A DNA stretch of 64,000 nt from Stenogyne calaminthoides (taxonomy: Eukaryota > Streptophyta > Magnoliopsida > Lamiales > Lamiaceae): contig JBBCBC010000001.1 in assembly GCA_037126765.1 (NCBI GenBank), forward strand, positions 28,132,804 through 28,196,803, written 5' to 3'. Each line of letters opens with the position of its first letter. Position 1 is the stretch's first letter. The notes beneath the pieces were generated by a model. That model was not told the origin of the DNA, ran no database searches, and saw nothing but the letters and a program-made list of their open reading frames with translations. The translations under genes and the position numbers were made by a program. Shown here in pieces: positions 21,859 to 32,989 of the stretch.

Positions 21859-21885
21859 CCGCGAAGTTCGCGGGGCTAACACTAG
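21859..21885 (+). other. Helitron 3' terminus: hairpin plus CTAG
   Basis: CCGCGAA and TTCGCGG pair perfectly around a single G. Eight bases later the element ends CTAG, with T as the next host base. The same terminus, reversed and slightly diverged, occurs at 55269-55295. Confidence 0.82.
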
Positions 21886-23080
21886 TACGTATATATAGCA
21901 AAATTAATATTGTATACCATGAACAAATTAATTAATGCATATATAGCATGAACTGCCCCACGAGATTATCATAATTTTAGGTTGAATGCTTCAATGCCTT
22001 CTAATACTTTATATAAGTGCAAGGCCGTGCCTTTCATGAGTCGGATGAGTTGTCGACTCAGGCCCAAAACTTTTGTCCATTTTTAGGGCTCTAGAATTCT
22101 ATATGCATATATATATATATATATAATATTATATATTTGTACTTGTAAAATTATTAATATATTGTGAAATGTCTTAGTGGAAATGACAAGTATTTTATCC
22201 TATTTTATATAAGGGTTCGAGTCCCAACTGTTCTTAAGTTTTTCTTGAATTCGAAATGTAATTTTACGTGTATTCCTACAATCTACACGATCAATTACAC
22301 TTACTAATAATACTATACACCACATGCATATATAAAATTTTCAATTGATAACGCATCGTTTTTTTATCGTTAAATTACTAATAAAAAACCAATAAATATA
22401 TATACACGAACATACACTCTATTTTATGTAGGGTGTGAAACTTGACCACCTTGTCAATTTCCCAAAATACCTAAACCAGTGAGGAAACGAGGGATAGAGT
22501 ACTAGTCATGATTGCATTTGATAATAGTCTTCAATCCTTTTCTTCCTCTAACTGATTTCTTCATATTTTTTCTGATTATGTTCCTTCATTTTAATAAAAA
22601 GTACGTTGAGTAAATTGTCAATATCATACAATGAAGAAATAATAACATGTCTATATGACTATATCAATCATCATTAATCTCCCAATTAATGGCATTATTA
22701 ATTTAGTTAGGTATTGATTTTCGGCTCAGTTAATTAGGTGGTAGTGATCCTCTCATGACATTTGAAGTTTTAAATTTTAATGATTATTTAGTAATATATA
22801 TGTTGATCGATGAATAAAATCATTATTTTACCAAGCGTACTTTGACAAATAAATTTAATATCTAGTACCATGTATACCAAAAATTATTATTTCATGTATA
22901 TAAGAAGTTGTGATGTCCTTTTTCTGTCACCACCATACAATTCCAAAAAAGAAATCAACCCAATTAGTATTGAAACCCAATATCAGCATTTGGTTAATCA
23001 TCTTAATCTAGTAATTATATAAATATATTTAGTAAGTCTAGGTAAAGGTATAAAGGAGGTTTTGTTTGTGTGAGACCCAA
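21886..23080. other. Non-coding stretch with a TA microsatellite
   Basis: An AT-rich region with a TA-rich microsatellite at about 22101-22125. GTCGACTCAGGCCCAAAAC ... TTAGGGCTCTAG near 22050-22095 resembles the end of a hAT-type element, but a partner end was not found. No gene was seen. Confidence 0.45.
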
Positions 23081-23525
23081 GGCACGTTTGGTTCGCTGGA
23101 TTAATGGGGATAGGTCATAATTATGATTTTAATCCCAACTAATCTAACATTTGGTTGGTGGGATGATGACCCAGGATATAATTTCCAGCCCGGGTACGAA
23201 ATATATTAAATCCCTCCATGGAGGAATATGCTAATCTCATATGAAAGGTGAGATAGAACACATCCCAAGTGCAATATTACAATGTTGTCATTCTATTGTT
23301 TGAATAGATTCACAAGAACGAAGTGGTTGTTTAAATTCAATTTAAGGATATTTATGACATTTTCAAACATAAATATTGATTTTTCAGTACAAGATTAGTA
23401 GATACAATCCTACAATCTAAACTCGTATCTTGATTCAAACAATCTAGTCAAATCAATCAAATCTTACTAAATCTCACTCAATCCTATCATATCTAATCAA
23501 TCCAGTACCGTGAACCAAACACCCC
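23081..23525. mobile_element. MITE with GTTTGGTTC ends
   Basis: The left end GGCACGTTTGGTTCGCTGG and the right end CCAGTACCGTGAACCAAACACCCC are inverted copies around GTTTGGTTC. The body holds many GATT/AATC repeats (AATCAATCAAATCTTACTAAATC), as in plant Tourist/Harbinger-like or hAT-like MITEs. The target duplication is unclear (CAA against TTA). A related element lies at 51165-51470. Confidence 0.65.
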
Positions 23526-23945
23526 TTATAAATGTCATTATAGCTTACATACCAATAAATCTAGCCTATCATGATGTTTAAGAAAAAGATCATCTATTTT
23601 AGTTCTAGTGTAACAAGTCAAAAATTGTGTGCTCTCGAGTTCACGGTGAATTTTACTTCTTTAAGTATCACTGTTACGTATATGTACTATCAATATTATG
23701 TATAAACACTATTATAGTTATGTTTATTCACTATCACTCTTTAAAATTATAAAATATTTTTTAAACAATGATAGTGCATGTTTATGATAATGTCTATATA
23801 TAACAGTGGAAGAGTTAACCATGAATTTGGGTTCACTGGAGATTTGCTCGTGTAACAATAGGTTATCACCTATTGTGACATTCTTATGTGTATTATTAAG
23901 GTGGTTTAGTATGTGTATTTCTAAGGGGGTTTATACTACACATAT

Positions 23946-24270
23946 CATTGTCAATATATCAATTCAAATGTTTGTTAAGGATTTCCGTAAACGATTGAAA
24001 ACTTACTTTACTTTACTAAATGCACAAAATTACTAAACACATAATTGAACACTCAATCAAATGTCAGAAAAATTACCTCACGTGGAAGTTGAAGAAAGAA
24101 GATACCCCACCACCCAGTGTTTACAGAACCGGGTTGAATCGGCCGGTTCAAAACCAGCCATGAAACCAGCCCAATTACCCTAAAAAAACCATTTTTATGG
24201 TTGATATAATTTGATAGCTGATTTTGAAGAGGGCAAAGGATGCAATGAAAATCTTATATCATCATCGATA
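23946..24270. repeat. Left copy of a 330-bp direct repeat
   Basis: It starts CATTGTCAATATATCAATTC and ends at CATCGATA, with CACGTGGAAGTTGAAGAAAG and CCCACCACCCAGTGTTT inside. It is matched closely and in the same orientation by 28434-28762. The two copies bracket the CACTA pseudogene and the gene-like fragments. They are not LTR-like, having no TG...CA ends. Confidence 0.85.
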
Positions 24271-24639
24271 ATATGTGAAGGGTGACGATGAGGATGATAT
24301 TAACTTTTGAAATCAGTTAAAAGGAAAGAAGCACTTATTGATCCAGAACACTTCACATTTTTTTGGTGCAATTTGAGATCACAACATCATAATTACTAGA
24401 TATGATAAGAAAAGTTAAAGATGAGTTTCAAGTAGATTTGAGTTTTAACTATAAGCAATTGTAATTTGAAGACATTACTAATTTATGATATTGATAGGAC
24501 CACATTGTATATTCCAATGTGATTTTCTTGTAATTCCATAAAATATTCAACATGTGTTATTTCATAAAATAAAGGACTTTTAACATGTGATTATTTCATA
24601 ATTATTAAAATTTGTAGTTTTTTTTACTGGTAAGTGTAG

Positions 24640-24800
24640 TGTGTGATATACGTGTGTATATATATATATATGTAGCTAATAATTATTAATTAGTATATAT
24701 TATATGTTTTAGTATATATATCATATATTTTGGGATGTTAATTAAAATTAATTATATCATGTGTGTATATATATGTGTATATAAATATGTGCATGCATGT
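24640..24800. repeat. TA/TG microsatellite cluster
   Basis: Short (TA)n and (TG)n runs, for example GTGTGTATATATATGTGTAT, lie in AT-rich DNA before the transposase fragment. Confidence 0.7.
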
Positions 24801-24894
24801 TTAATTATTTGTTTACAAAGATGATTGTTTGTTTAATTATATTAGGAAATTAGTATTAATTTATAATTTTTGTATTTAAATTTATTTTGAATGC

Positions 24895-26004
24895 ATGATG
24901 AGGAACCCCTTAATGAGTAGGATTCACAGTTTTATGACATGCTTCGTACAACGAATTGGGATTTGTATCTTGTTTGAGAATCGCATTCGCAGTTGTCATT
25001 CAATGCCCGAAAGTTGAACATTAAAAAGAAAAACATACCATCTGAAAGGATTTATAATCAAATCATTGAGTTGGTTCGTGAGGCTTGCCCAGGAAATTTT
25101 CTAATAGCATACAATTGATAGGTGAAATGGGTCTTTCGGTGGAGAGGATCGATTGTTGAGCACAAAACTGCATGTTATATTGGGGCGCAGACAGCGAACT
25201 TGAATATTGTAAAGTTTGCGGTCGGCCAAGGTTCAAACCTGCTAGTCGTGATGTGAATGGTCGATTGAAAATGAATCGTCCTTTTAAGGAGATGTTCTAC
25301 TTTCTTATCATTCCTCGACTACAAAGATTGTATCAGTTGAATGTTACTGAAAAGGATATGAAATAGCATGCAAGTTGCTCTAATGACTAGTCCGGTGTTA
25401 TACGTCACGTGTAGACTCGCAGGCTCGGAAACACTTGGATCGGTCGTATCCTGAATTTGCATCAAAAATTCAGAAAGTGAGGTTGGGTCTGAGCACTGAC
25501 AGTTTTCAGCAGTTTGGGCAATCGGTGAAACAATATTCCTCATGGCCAGTCATAGTGACACCATACAATCTACCCCCATGAATGTGCATGAAGGATCAAT
25601 TCATATTTCTTACGGTTCTAGTGCCTGATCCAAAAAATCCAAAGGATAAATTGGACGTATTTTTACAACCATTGATCCATGATTTGATATTTTTATGGGA
25701 GTATGGAGTGGTATCGTATGATGTTGCTACCAATCAAAATTTTTGGATGCGAGCTGAACTAATCTGGACCATCAGTGACTTTCCAGCTGACTCGATGTTG
25801 TCTGGTTGGAGCATAGCTGGAAGGCTTGCTTCTCCATATTGTGCAGAAAACACTGATACTTTTGCTTTGAGGCTCAATCGCAAGCAGTCGTGGTTCTTAC
25901 CTAAATATCACTCGTACCGATGGAACAAGATTGCATTCAGAAAGAATGTAGCAGTTGATGATTCTCCAACGCCCATCCGTACAGGTGTTGAGCTCCTTCA
26001 ATAA

Positions 26005-26005
<1 letters not shown>
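24895..26005 (+). pseudogene. CACTA (En/Spm) transposase TNP2 fragment
   Basis: The reading crosses several frames but keeps the order of the TNP2 family (Transposase_21). An N-terminal FYDMLRTTNWDLYL-like region and IYNQIIELVREACPGN come first. Then, from 25172, MLYWGADSELEYCKVCGRPR, the Cys-rich CMLYR...E..C..C...R block, and MFYFLIIPRLQRLY. The longest intact part (25582-26004, 140 residues) contains PDPKNPKDKLDVFLQPLI, LWEYGV and SGWSIAGRLASPYC, the usual (L)SG.ST.G..ACP.C region, then a WFLPKY block. TNP2 cuts at CACTA-type ends. Stops at about 24990, 25120 and 25366 and loss of the C-terminus make it inactive. A trinucleotide microsatellite truncates the 3' side. No CACTA terminal repeats were found. 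Confidence 0.82.

Positions 26006-26009
<4 letters not shown>

Positions 26010-26096
<87 letters not shown>
26010..26096. repeat. Compound (TTA)n-(TCA)n microsatellite
   Basis: About 40 bases of TTA units pass directly into about 46 bases of TCA units. It interrupts the transposase remnant. Open frames through it on both strands (poly-Met, poly-Ile, poly-Asp) are artefacts of the repeat. Confidence 0.95.
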
Positions 26097-26099
26097 ACA

Positions 26100-26610
26100 A
26101 CAATATCTCCATGATCCATTGCAATCTCATTGTCGAAAGCCCAAGTAAAGAGTTATCAGAAAACTCAGTGAATATCCTTTAGTAATATCATTCCTATATT
26201 TAGTACAATTTACTAGAAATAAACGTGATAAACTTTCATAGAGTAATCACTCAAATCAACCATAAATCTCAAATATTCTCAAAGAATAATCATGCAAACA
26301 ATGGTTGTGAATTAGCAATTCACAATAAATGACATCATCAAAAGTAAACTTATGTTCTTTTGGATAATACACTAGCAATTTTCTTAAATGTAGAAGCAAC
26401 TCAAATAATCAATTAAATTTAATACAAGTAATGAGGCAAGCCGCGACATTTAATTGTTTTCTCAACATAATACTTGAAGAGATTTTGCAATAAAATTTGC
26501 AAAATAACTGATGCCAAAATATTTGCTAAAGAATCAAAAAAATTCAAAACTTCCTATGTTAAAAGTCAACATCCCTTCGCAATGTTTGTTTATAACAAAA
26601 ATAATTTTTT
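26100..26610. other. Non-coding stretch
   Basis: AT-rich sequence without recognisable element or gene. Confidence 0.4.
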
Positions 26611-26611
26611 A

Positions 26612-26700
26612 CTCTCTCCGTCCACCAATCTTATGCGCAGTTGACTTTTACATGCATTTTTGCGAGTGAGTTTTGTATTAGTAATTGAAATGATAAAATG
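26612..26700. repeat. Half of a Stowaway-like MITE
   Basis: ACTCTCTCCGTCCACCAATCT resembles the CTCCCTCCGTCCC terminus of Stowaway elements, but no matching right end follows before 26711. Confidence 0.4.
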
Positions 26701-26710
26701 ACTTTTCCAG

Positions 26711-26830
26711 AACTATAAAAAGGTGGCGGTTGAATTTAACGCGGCTCTTGACTTGGAGCCTGAAAACATAAAGTTCGGAGAAGCATACAAGAAGAGTATT
26801 GCGATGGCTGAATCGATAACAAACGCATAG
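26711..26830 (+). pseudogene. Exon-like fragment with TPR-like helix, origin unknown
   Basis: A splice-acceptor-like CTTTTCCAG ends at 26710. From 26711 there are 39 open codons and a TAG, including ALDLEPENIKFGEAYKKS and a closing ESITNA. The spacing resembles a TPR-type helix (A..LEP.N...EAY) but is too short to assign. The codons read like a genuine last exon, and upstream exons are absent. It lies between the two copies of the 330-bp repeat beside the CACTA transposase, so it may be a captured host-gene piece. Confidence 0.35.
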
Positions 26831-27239
26831 ACTGGAAAAGATATTGGTGCTCTTTTTTCATCGCACAAACTTTTTAGTGCAATATTATTTTCATATTCAA
26901 GCCCTGGAAGAATGTGAGTGATTTGTTGATTGCCTGTTAGCTGGTGCACAACCTTTATGCATTCCCCTTTTTTTCAAACCCTTTTATTATTAAGAGATAT
27001 GTTACTGTTATTGCCTAGTTATATTAAGGTGATTTATTCTTATGTGTATTACAAACTAAAATCAATTTTAACAACTTATGTAAAAGGTTTGAAGATGAAT
27101 ACTTGAACTTTTGTAACCAGATCCTCTAGTTCAAAGGAAACAACACAAATTATTATTAAGTAAAATGCATAGTTGGTTCTTGTAGCTTTATTGTTCGGGC
27201 TTCACCTCCATATAGAACATAATGTGAAAAAGTTGTGTG

Positions 27240-28206
27240 TACCGCCATATTGCGGCAACACCTTAGAAAGTAGACCATCACCTTGTAATCACATTTTCCG
27301 TAGGTATAAAATCATATCTCTTTTCTGATTTCCATACGAAATCTCTCAGATCTTCCAGTCTAGGTTCCTCCAATTTTATATTCCAATATCGAGAATTACC
27401 AAAGTTTCTAACCGTCGTCGATGCCCTGATATAGTTTTTCATTTCACGATTCCGTAGAGTGGTCCCGATATTAAAGAAAAATCATAAAATGCTCTTGGGG
27501 ACATGAGATAGAGATGATGTTTCATACTGTATGCTTCAGATCCACCAGTGAAATCTTGATCGAATCTACCAATAAGGTCTATATACTACTCAGGGTTACC
27601 GCGAAATGGCATCAAATTAAGAAAAATTAACCTTCTTCACATATGACACATATTTTTTTTTACTAGACGATACAAGGCCAGAGCTAGACGAGAAAGAGAT
27701 AGCCGACACATGGCTACTGAATTTACAAGCTCCAACACCAAGGAACTTGACTATGTCACCTACTGTCACCGAGTGATCGGTGGTGAACTCATGAGTAAAA
27801 AAACTTTATCATTCAAGTAAATGACATACGCCATAATTTCACTAAGGACTCATCAAAAATTTGAATTCAAGTAGCGAATTGACGGAGAGTATGATTTTAT
27901 CTTCTTAAATGTGGATAAATAATCAACCAAGCTTCGATCTGATCTCTCACATATCATAAGTCCCTTTGCTGAATCATAGAACTTGTACGAGATCTGATTC
28001 ACATGATTTATTGATAAACATGTTTGGAGGCTTGCTTTACAATTACTCATTACATGAATAAGCGTTTGTATATCGACGTTCTTCATATATTCATCCAATA
28101 TCACTGAGCCATACGTGTATTTTACGGTTGTTTCTTGCTCCATCATTTGATCAAAGGCATGGATGACTGAATGAATACCCAATAAACTGATTAACATCCA
28201 ATTCAA
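27240..28206 (-). pseudogene. Unrecognised gene remnant, minus strand
   Basis: From 28206 the minus strand is open for 117 codons, with VDIQTLIHVMSNCKASLQTC and a segment ISYKFYDSAKGLMICERSDR. Further along, partly in other frames, are VTVGDIVKFLGVGACKFSS (about 27700-27790), FDQDFTGGSEAYSMKHHLY (about 27530-27590) and RYWNIKLEEPRLEDLRDFVW (about 27350-27420). The composition is that of a real protein, not of a simple repeat, but I cannot name the family. Stops and shifts separate the pieces. It is bounded by the 330-bp repeat at 28434. Confidence 0.35.
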
Positions 28207-28433
28207 GATGAAAAAAGAATGTTACAAACACTTGAGTAACAAATTTCGAAAACAACCAAAAACCATACGTTAAATAATTTTAATTGACCACAATCTCCAA
28301 TAAAAGCTTAATATATGTAACAACAACTACCATAGAACTGAAAAATGCTAAAATACCCTTAATCCAATAAACTTTTTTAGAACAAAAAGGATTAAAGAAG
28401 TTTACTTTTGATTTTCCTTTCTGTTGAGAACTT

Positions 28434-28762
28434 CATTGTCGATATATCAATTCAAATGATTATTAAGGATTTCAGTAAACGATTGAAAGCTTACTTTACT
28501 TTACTTTACGAATGCACACAATTACTAAATACATAATTGAACATTCAATCAAATGACGAAAAGTTGCCTCACATGGAAGTTGAAGAAAGAAGATACCCCA
28601 CCACTCAGTGTTTTCAAAATCAGGTTGAACCGGATGGTTCAAAACCAGCCATGAAATCCGTACATTTACCCTAAAAAAACTATTTTTATGGTTGAATATA
28701 AATAGATAGCTGATTTTGGAGAGGGAAAAGGATGCAATGAAAATCTTATATCAACATCGATA
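28434..28762. repeat. Right copy of the 330-bp direct repeat
   Basis: It matches 23946-24270 over its full length in the same orientation. AT-rich words such as ATAGTGTATATACATAACA follow at 28780-28860 and also precede the left copy near 23690-23810. The duplicated unit may therefore be larger and more decayed. Confidence 0.85.
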
Positions 28763-29023
28763 AATTTATTTTTTTTAAATAGTGACAGTGTATAAACATA
28801 ATAGTTATAGTGTGTGTGCATAACAATGATAGTGTATATACATAACATTGATATTTGTAGAAATAGACTTCACCATAAGCTCAACTTAACACAAGTTTTT
28901 GTCTTTATATTGTATGATATTGAATTTGTTTTAGTATTTTCACTGTTACGCATATCGTGTTTATAATTTCTTGATATGTCACTGCTTGGAGCCGAAGAAA
29001 GAGGAATTAGTTTTGAATTTTCC

Positions 29024-30627
29024 TGTTGGAATTTAGAGGCACGTAAAATACGTAATCACATGCGCAGCGGAAATTAAAGTTCACCAACAACGAACAGTTA
29101 ATTGCATATAGATTACAATAATCATATCGAGAAATCTTACAGTAACTCGAGAGCAGATTTCTCAACTATGGTATCCACGTAATCCCCGTTCACGGACTTG
29201 CACAGATTTGCCAGCGTTGAATCTGAGACGGAATTTTCTAGGAAAATTCCTATTCTAGATTTTATGGAGAAATATGAATTAACGTTATTTGTGAATTCCC
29301 AAGAGCTCATATATATAGGAAAGGCCCAGCTTAAGTCTTAAGCTAACCTGATTGAGAAATAAAATCTCTAATCTTTATTTAAATAAATCTCTTAGATTTA
29401 TTTCCCACATATAAAATCTCTACGGATTTAATTCCCATGTATATAAAATCTCTACGGATTTGATTCCATATATATTAAATCCTACAATAATATTCCAAAT
29501 ATTATTATTGGGAATTCATTTAATTAAATCCAATTTAATTAAACATTAATAATAATTAATTTCAAATTAATCTATTATTAATCAATTCTCCATAAATTAA
29601 ATATTAAATTCAATTTAACATTTAATCAACCAACTATAATCCGTAAAAGGGAACTACTTGTTGTGTGACCCATAGGCCCTCATATATCGAGCGATTAGTC
29701 AAACTAACGATCTTAATTGAACCCTAGATAATAAATCAGACATTCTCAATATATGAGGTACGTTGCGAGAAATGTGCAACTACCTGTAACTGAAACATGG
29801 GCTATTATGATTTCCTCCTTTCATTCACGAATACTCGATTAAGCCTTGAACATGATGAAGTGTCTATTCAAATAACTTAATCAATTTATCTCAAATCACT
29901 AATTGATCATGTATGTCACACTTAGCCACAAAGTCTAAGTTGACGTGCATCGGCCGATGATTTTGATCCAATTATGATGAGAAGATGAGTATTCTCTCTA
30001 AATCCACTTTGAGGAATGAATCATATTCTTGGTTCAACTACCACGCACATGTACTTCGTGATGAACCCAATCCAAGCCATATCTACCCATGGTTAGGGTG
30101 CAAGCGTCGGTCATGGTCAAAGTTCATCATCCCACACATGTCGTGCGTATTGACCTCAAGTCAAAGGAGTATCGCATCGCTCCCACTAACCGAGACACCA
30201 GTAGACACATATAGTGGAAATACATCAAACGGTTTCTCGGATGGGTATACCAATACCCTCTAAGGTATTTATTCATCCATCATGAGATACCTAGTATCTT
30301 GTAGTAAGTGAGATCTTACTACACTCTCTAAGAGTATGATGCAAATCGCACACCAATCTCCATTGTATCATCGTTATCCCATTCTTGATGATCCTTGATC
30401 GGAGCTATTTGAGAATCATGCTTAAGTCATCTGAGTTCTCACAACCTCAATGACAGCAATGACTCATTGGAACACTTGCATGAATAAATGCAAACAATCA
30501 AACATAATATTCAAACAAGTGTATTGCCATACATTAATATTAAGTGAACTATAATATTAAATCAAACTGAATATCATCGAGTATTATGTCCTTACAATAG
30601 ATTATCTCTAGGACACTAACACTAACA
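29024..30627 (-). repeat. 3' LTR of the outer copia element
   Basis: It is 1,604 bp and collinear with 48564-50185. The frame at 29985-30263 is shared by both LTR copies only because the LTRs are similar; no domain is visible. Confidence 0.93.
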
Positions 30628-30650
30628 ATATTCCACTTGGACTAGAGTCA
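30628..30650 (-). other. Degenerate polypurine tract of the outer element
   Basis: Minus-strand CTAGTCCAAGTGGAATATT abuts the LTR start TGTTAGTG. The usual form in this copia group is CCAAGTGGGAGATT, so the tract has mutated. Confidence 0.65.
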
Positions 30651-31318
30651 ATCACCTACATGTCTAACCCCTAGACCATCGAATGTCTAGTGTGTACATG
30701 AACACTCAGTGTTATGGTGAAAGGATCTGCCAAATTCAATATGTGGGAATGCATTTTAATTTTATTTCTCCTATCGTTATGATCTATCGGATCAAATGAT
30801 AAGTCTGGTACTGCTTGTCGATCTCGGTTCCTTTGCTTGTGCAATCGCACCAACGTTGTCTCAATACAGGTTTATTAGACAATTGGCACTCGGAACTACC
30901 CCTAGTTCTCTTAAGAACTATAAAATCCAGACAACCTCCTTGAGGCTTCTGATACAGCAATTTACTCAACTTCGGTTGTTGAATCTGCGGTCCTTTTGCT
31001 TGGAACTATTTCAACTGACCGCCTCATTATTGAGAGTGAAACGTAACCTGACTGTGATTTGTAATCATCATAGTCGGATTGGAAACTTGTGTCAGCTTAA
31101 CCAGTCACTACTAGTTCTGACTATCCACCATAGATAAGGAAACATTCTTTAGTTCGTCTAAGATACTTCAGAATGATCCTAACAAAGAATCCAAAGGAGA
31201 CTCACCCGGATTCCTGTTGGTATCTACCGATGATGTTGATAAGCGAGGCCCGCGTTTGGCCTAGTGCAAGTCATGGCGTACATGATTGACCCAATTGCTT
31301 ATGCATACGGGACATCTT
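30640..31318 (-). pseudogene. Copia RNase H domain (outer element)
   Basis: Although there are many stops, the order of copia RNase H is clear. GSIMYAMTCTRPNAGLAYQH comes first, then the TVRLRFTLNNEAVS block (usual SGYVFTLN.GAVSW), SSKQKD, a YCD-equivalent, DNVGAIAQAKEPRS and finally a reading equivalent to ADP(L)TKPL. It would remove the RNA template during reverse transcription; this copy is inactive. Confidence 0.8.
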
Positions 31319-31830
31319 TCATGTGCTTGATATCAGTTTCAACAGAAGACAATCCTTCTTTGATAACTTTATCCCATGATTTGCCGGTAGAGACCCTCTC
31401 TTAGAGTTCTCTATCTCAAAACGCTTCAACACCTTGTCTTCATAGGTAGACTGTGACAGCCTCAATATCCTCTTGGATCTATCCCTATGGATCATGATCT
31501 CTAGGATGTAGCAGACTTCACCAAGACCCTTCATTATGAAGGTCTCTAAAATCTTTAATGGACTGCATTAACGGGATATTATTTCCCAAAATTAATATGT
31601 CATCGACATACCCGATTATGAAAACAATATTCTTCCCGCTGCGTTTACGATAAACGCAAAGATCTTCCAAATTAATGATGAAGTCAAAAGGACTTGATAG
31701 CTTCATCAAATCGGATATTCCAACTCCTATGAGTTTGTTTCAATCCATAGATGGATATCTTTAGCTTGCATGCTAGATTAGAATTTGACTTAGATGTAAA
31801 ACCTTCCGGTTGAGTCATAAACACTTCGTT
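31319..31830 (-). pseudogene. Copia reverse transcriptase fragments (outer element)
   Basis: Three overlapping frames carry the domain. VFMTQPEGFTSKSNSNLACK and LKISIYGLKQTHRSWNIRFD come first (31690-31830). Next is the catalytic IIGYVDDILILGNN (31518-31709). Last is GEVCYILEIMIHRDRSKR with LRLSQSTYEDKVLKRF (31319-31534). The N-terminal part, including the first catalytic aspartate (DVKTAFLNG), is gone. Confidence 0.88.
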
Positions 31831-31834
31831 ATTG

Positions 31835-32380
31835 CCACACCATAGTTCATATGGCCTCGCCGACATCTCAACCGCCAAGATGGAATCCAATGGTAATGTA
31901 AATTGAGGTTTGTAACGCCAGATCCCATAAGAATGTTGAAAAGAATGTCTCATCATGGACCTCACCATGTCTAACAAGGTTACTATTCCTAATCGGTTTC
32001 TCCTCTAACGGACACCGCTCATCCGTCCCAGGTGTTCTGGGAGGAGTCCACTGTGACTGGATTCCATGTAACTTCAAGTAATCATTGAATTCATGGCTAA
32101 GGTATTCACCTCCTCGATCTGATCGAAGAGTCTTGATACTCTTACCAAGTTGCTTCTCTACTTCAGCCTTAAACTCTTTGAATTTCTCAAAAGATTCGAA
32201 TTTGTGTTTCATAAGATACACATATCTGTATCTTGAGAAATCATCGATAAAAGCGATGAACTTCCGACCCCTAATTTCTAGAGTGGGCAATGGTTCACAA
32301 ACATCGTTGTAGATCAACTCTAGAACTTCTTTGGCATGCACCCCTTTCCCAGAAAAGGGTCTGTTGATCATCTTGCCCAT
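31835..32380 (-). pseudogene. Copia integrase (outer element), fused to RT by a deletion
   Basis: The frame at 31868-32380 shows the integrase core: LELIYNDVCEPLP (first Asp), RKFIAFIDDFSRYRYVYLMK and KTLRSDRGGEYLSHEFNDYL with the second Asp and GGEY. The reading continues in another frame as MLDMVRSMM ... RPYELWCGNN (31835-31977). It then jumps straight to the RT word VFMTQPEGF, so the integrase C-terminus and RT N-terminus are lost in one deletion near 31833. Confidence 0.88.
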
Positions 32381-32392
32381 GAGATAAGATTC

Positions 32393-32608
32393 TCAATTTC
32401 CATAAGACTCATAGTCTAATGGGGTTAAGTAGTCTAACTTTCTTAACCTTGAAATTCTTTTCTCGTTTACATGATCAAGTTCTACAATGTCATAAGTAAG
32501 TCGGGTTTTCATGATTACTAAGTTTGAGTCTTTTATTTTGTATATTAAGAACATCATATCCATAATGCAACAAATACATTGCGAGTAATAGATAGAACTA
32601 GATGACAA
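32393..32608 (-). pseudogene. GAG pre-integrase zinc-binding domain (outer element)
   Basis: The segment VELDHVNEKRISRLRKLDYL corresponds to the LWH.RLGH.N..R...L block that precedes copia integrase. The metal-binding LWHRRLGH is reduced (VELDHVN), and a CESCLxGK equivalent is lost at a stop near 32390. Confidence 0.7.
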
Positions 32609-32669
32609 TCATTAAGTTCTAATCTAAAACCAAAGGGTAATTCTAACACATAAGTCCCCACACGTTCAG

Positions 32670-32870
32670 GAGCAGCTATTGCTCCGTTCCCACGTGTAAG
32701 ACGACTTCACCCGCCCTAACTGTCCTATGACATATGAGCCCTTTCACATTAATGTAAATGTGAGAGCCAAATCCGGTATCCAATACCAAGCAGTTAGCGC
32801 TATTAGTGGATATGTCTATCTTAATAACAAACATACATGTTCTAGTGCTAGAAGCACCCAAAGCCTTTTT
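32670..32870 (-). pseudogene. Copia aspartic protease fragment (outer element)
   Basis: NSANCLVLDTGFGSHIYINV contains the catalytic DTG followed by GSHI, the hallmark of copia protease (usual LD(S/T)G.S.HI). It continues as GLICHRTVRAGEVVLHVGTE (usual G..R.R....E..L.VGNG). Upstream and downstream parts are broken. Confidence 0.8.
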
Positions 32871-32989
32871 TTCTCGTAAAGAACCAATACCTTATAGTCC
32901 CTTTCCAAAGGCTGATCTTCCTCACAAAGTACACATCCTTATTTACCCGCTCATTCTTTTGAACACCATCTTAGTAATAGTGAACTCAA

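Larger units (their letters stand above)
8359..21885 (+). mobile_element. Candidate Helitron (5' end tentative), split by an LTR retrotransposon
   Basis: The 3' end is well defined: a 7-bp perfect hairpin CCGCGAA-G-TTCGCGG (21859-21873), then GGCTAACA and terminal CTAG (21882-21885) followed by a host T. This matches the Helitron rule of a hairpin about 10 bases before CTRR. Inside, 13005-13242 and 20156-21290 encode a decayed Helitron helicase on the same strand. The 5' end is inferred from TCTATAATCTCTATAATGC at 8359, preceded by A, as expected for insertion between A and T. If right, the element is 13.5 kb, or 6.6 kb without the inserted retrotransposon. It is no longer autonomous: the Rep domain was not found and the helicase is full of stops and shifts. 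Confidence 0.6.

Noticed and set aside
25897..26182. Open frames rich in Met, Ile, Asp or Asn on both strands
   Set aside because: They are translations of the (TTA)n-(TCA)n microsatellite.
29985..30263. 92-codon frame found also at 49543-49821
   Set aside because: It repeats only because both lie in the two LTRs of one element; no domain, and LTR similarity explains it.
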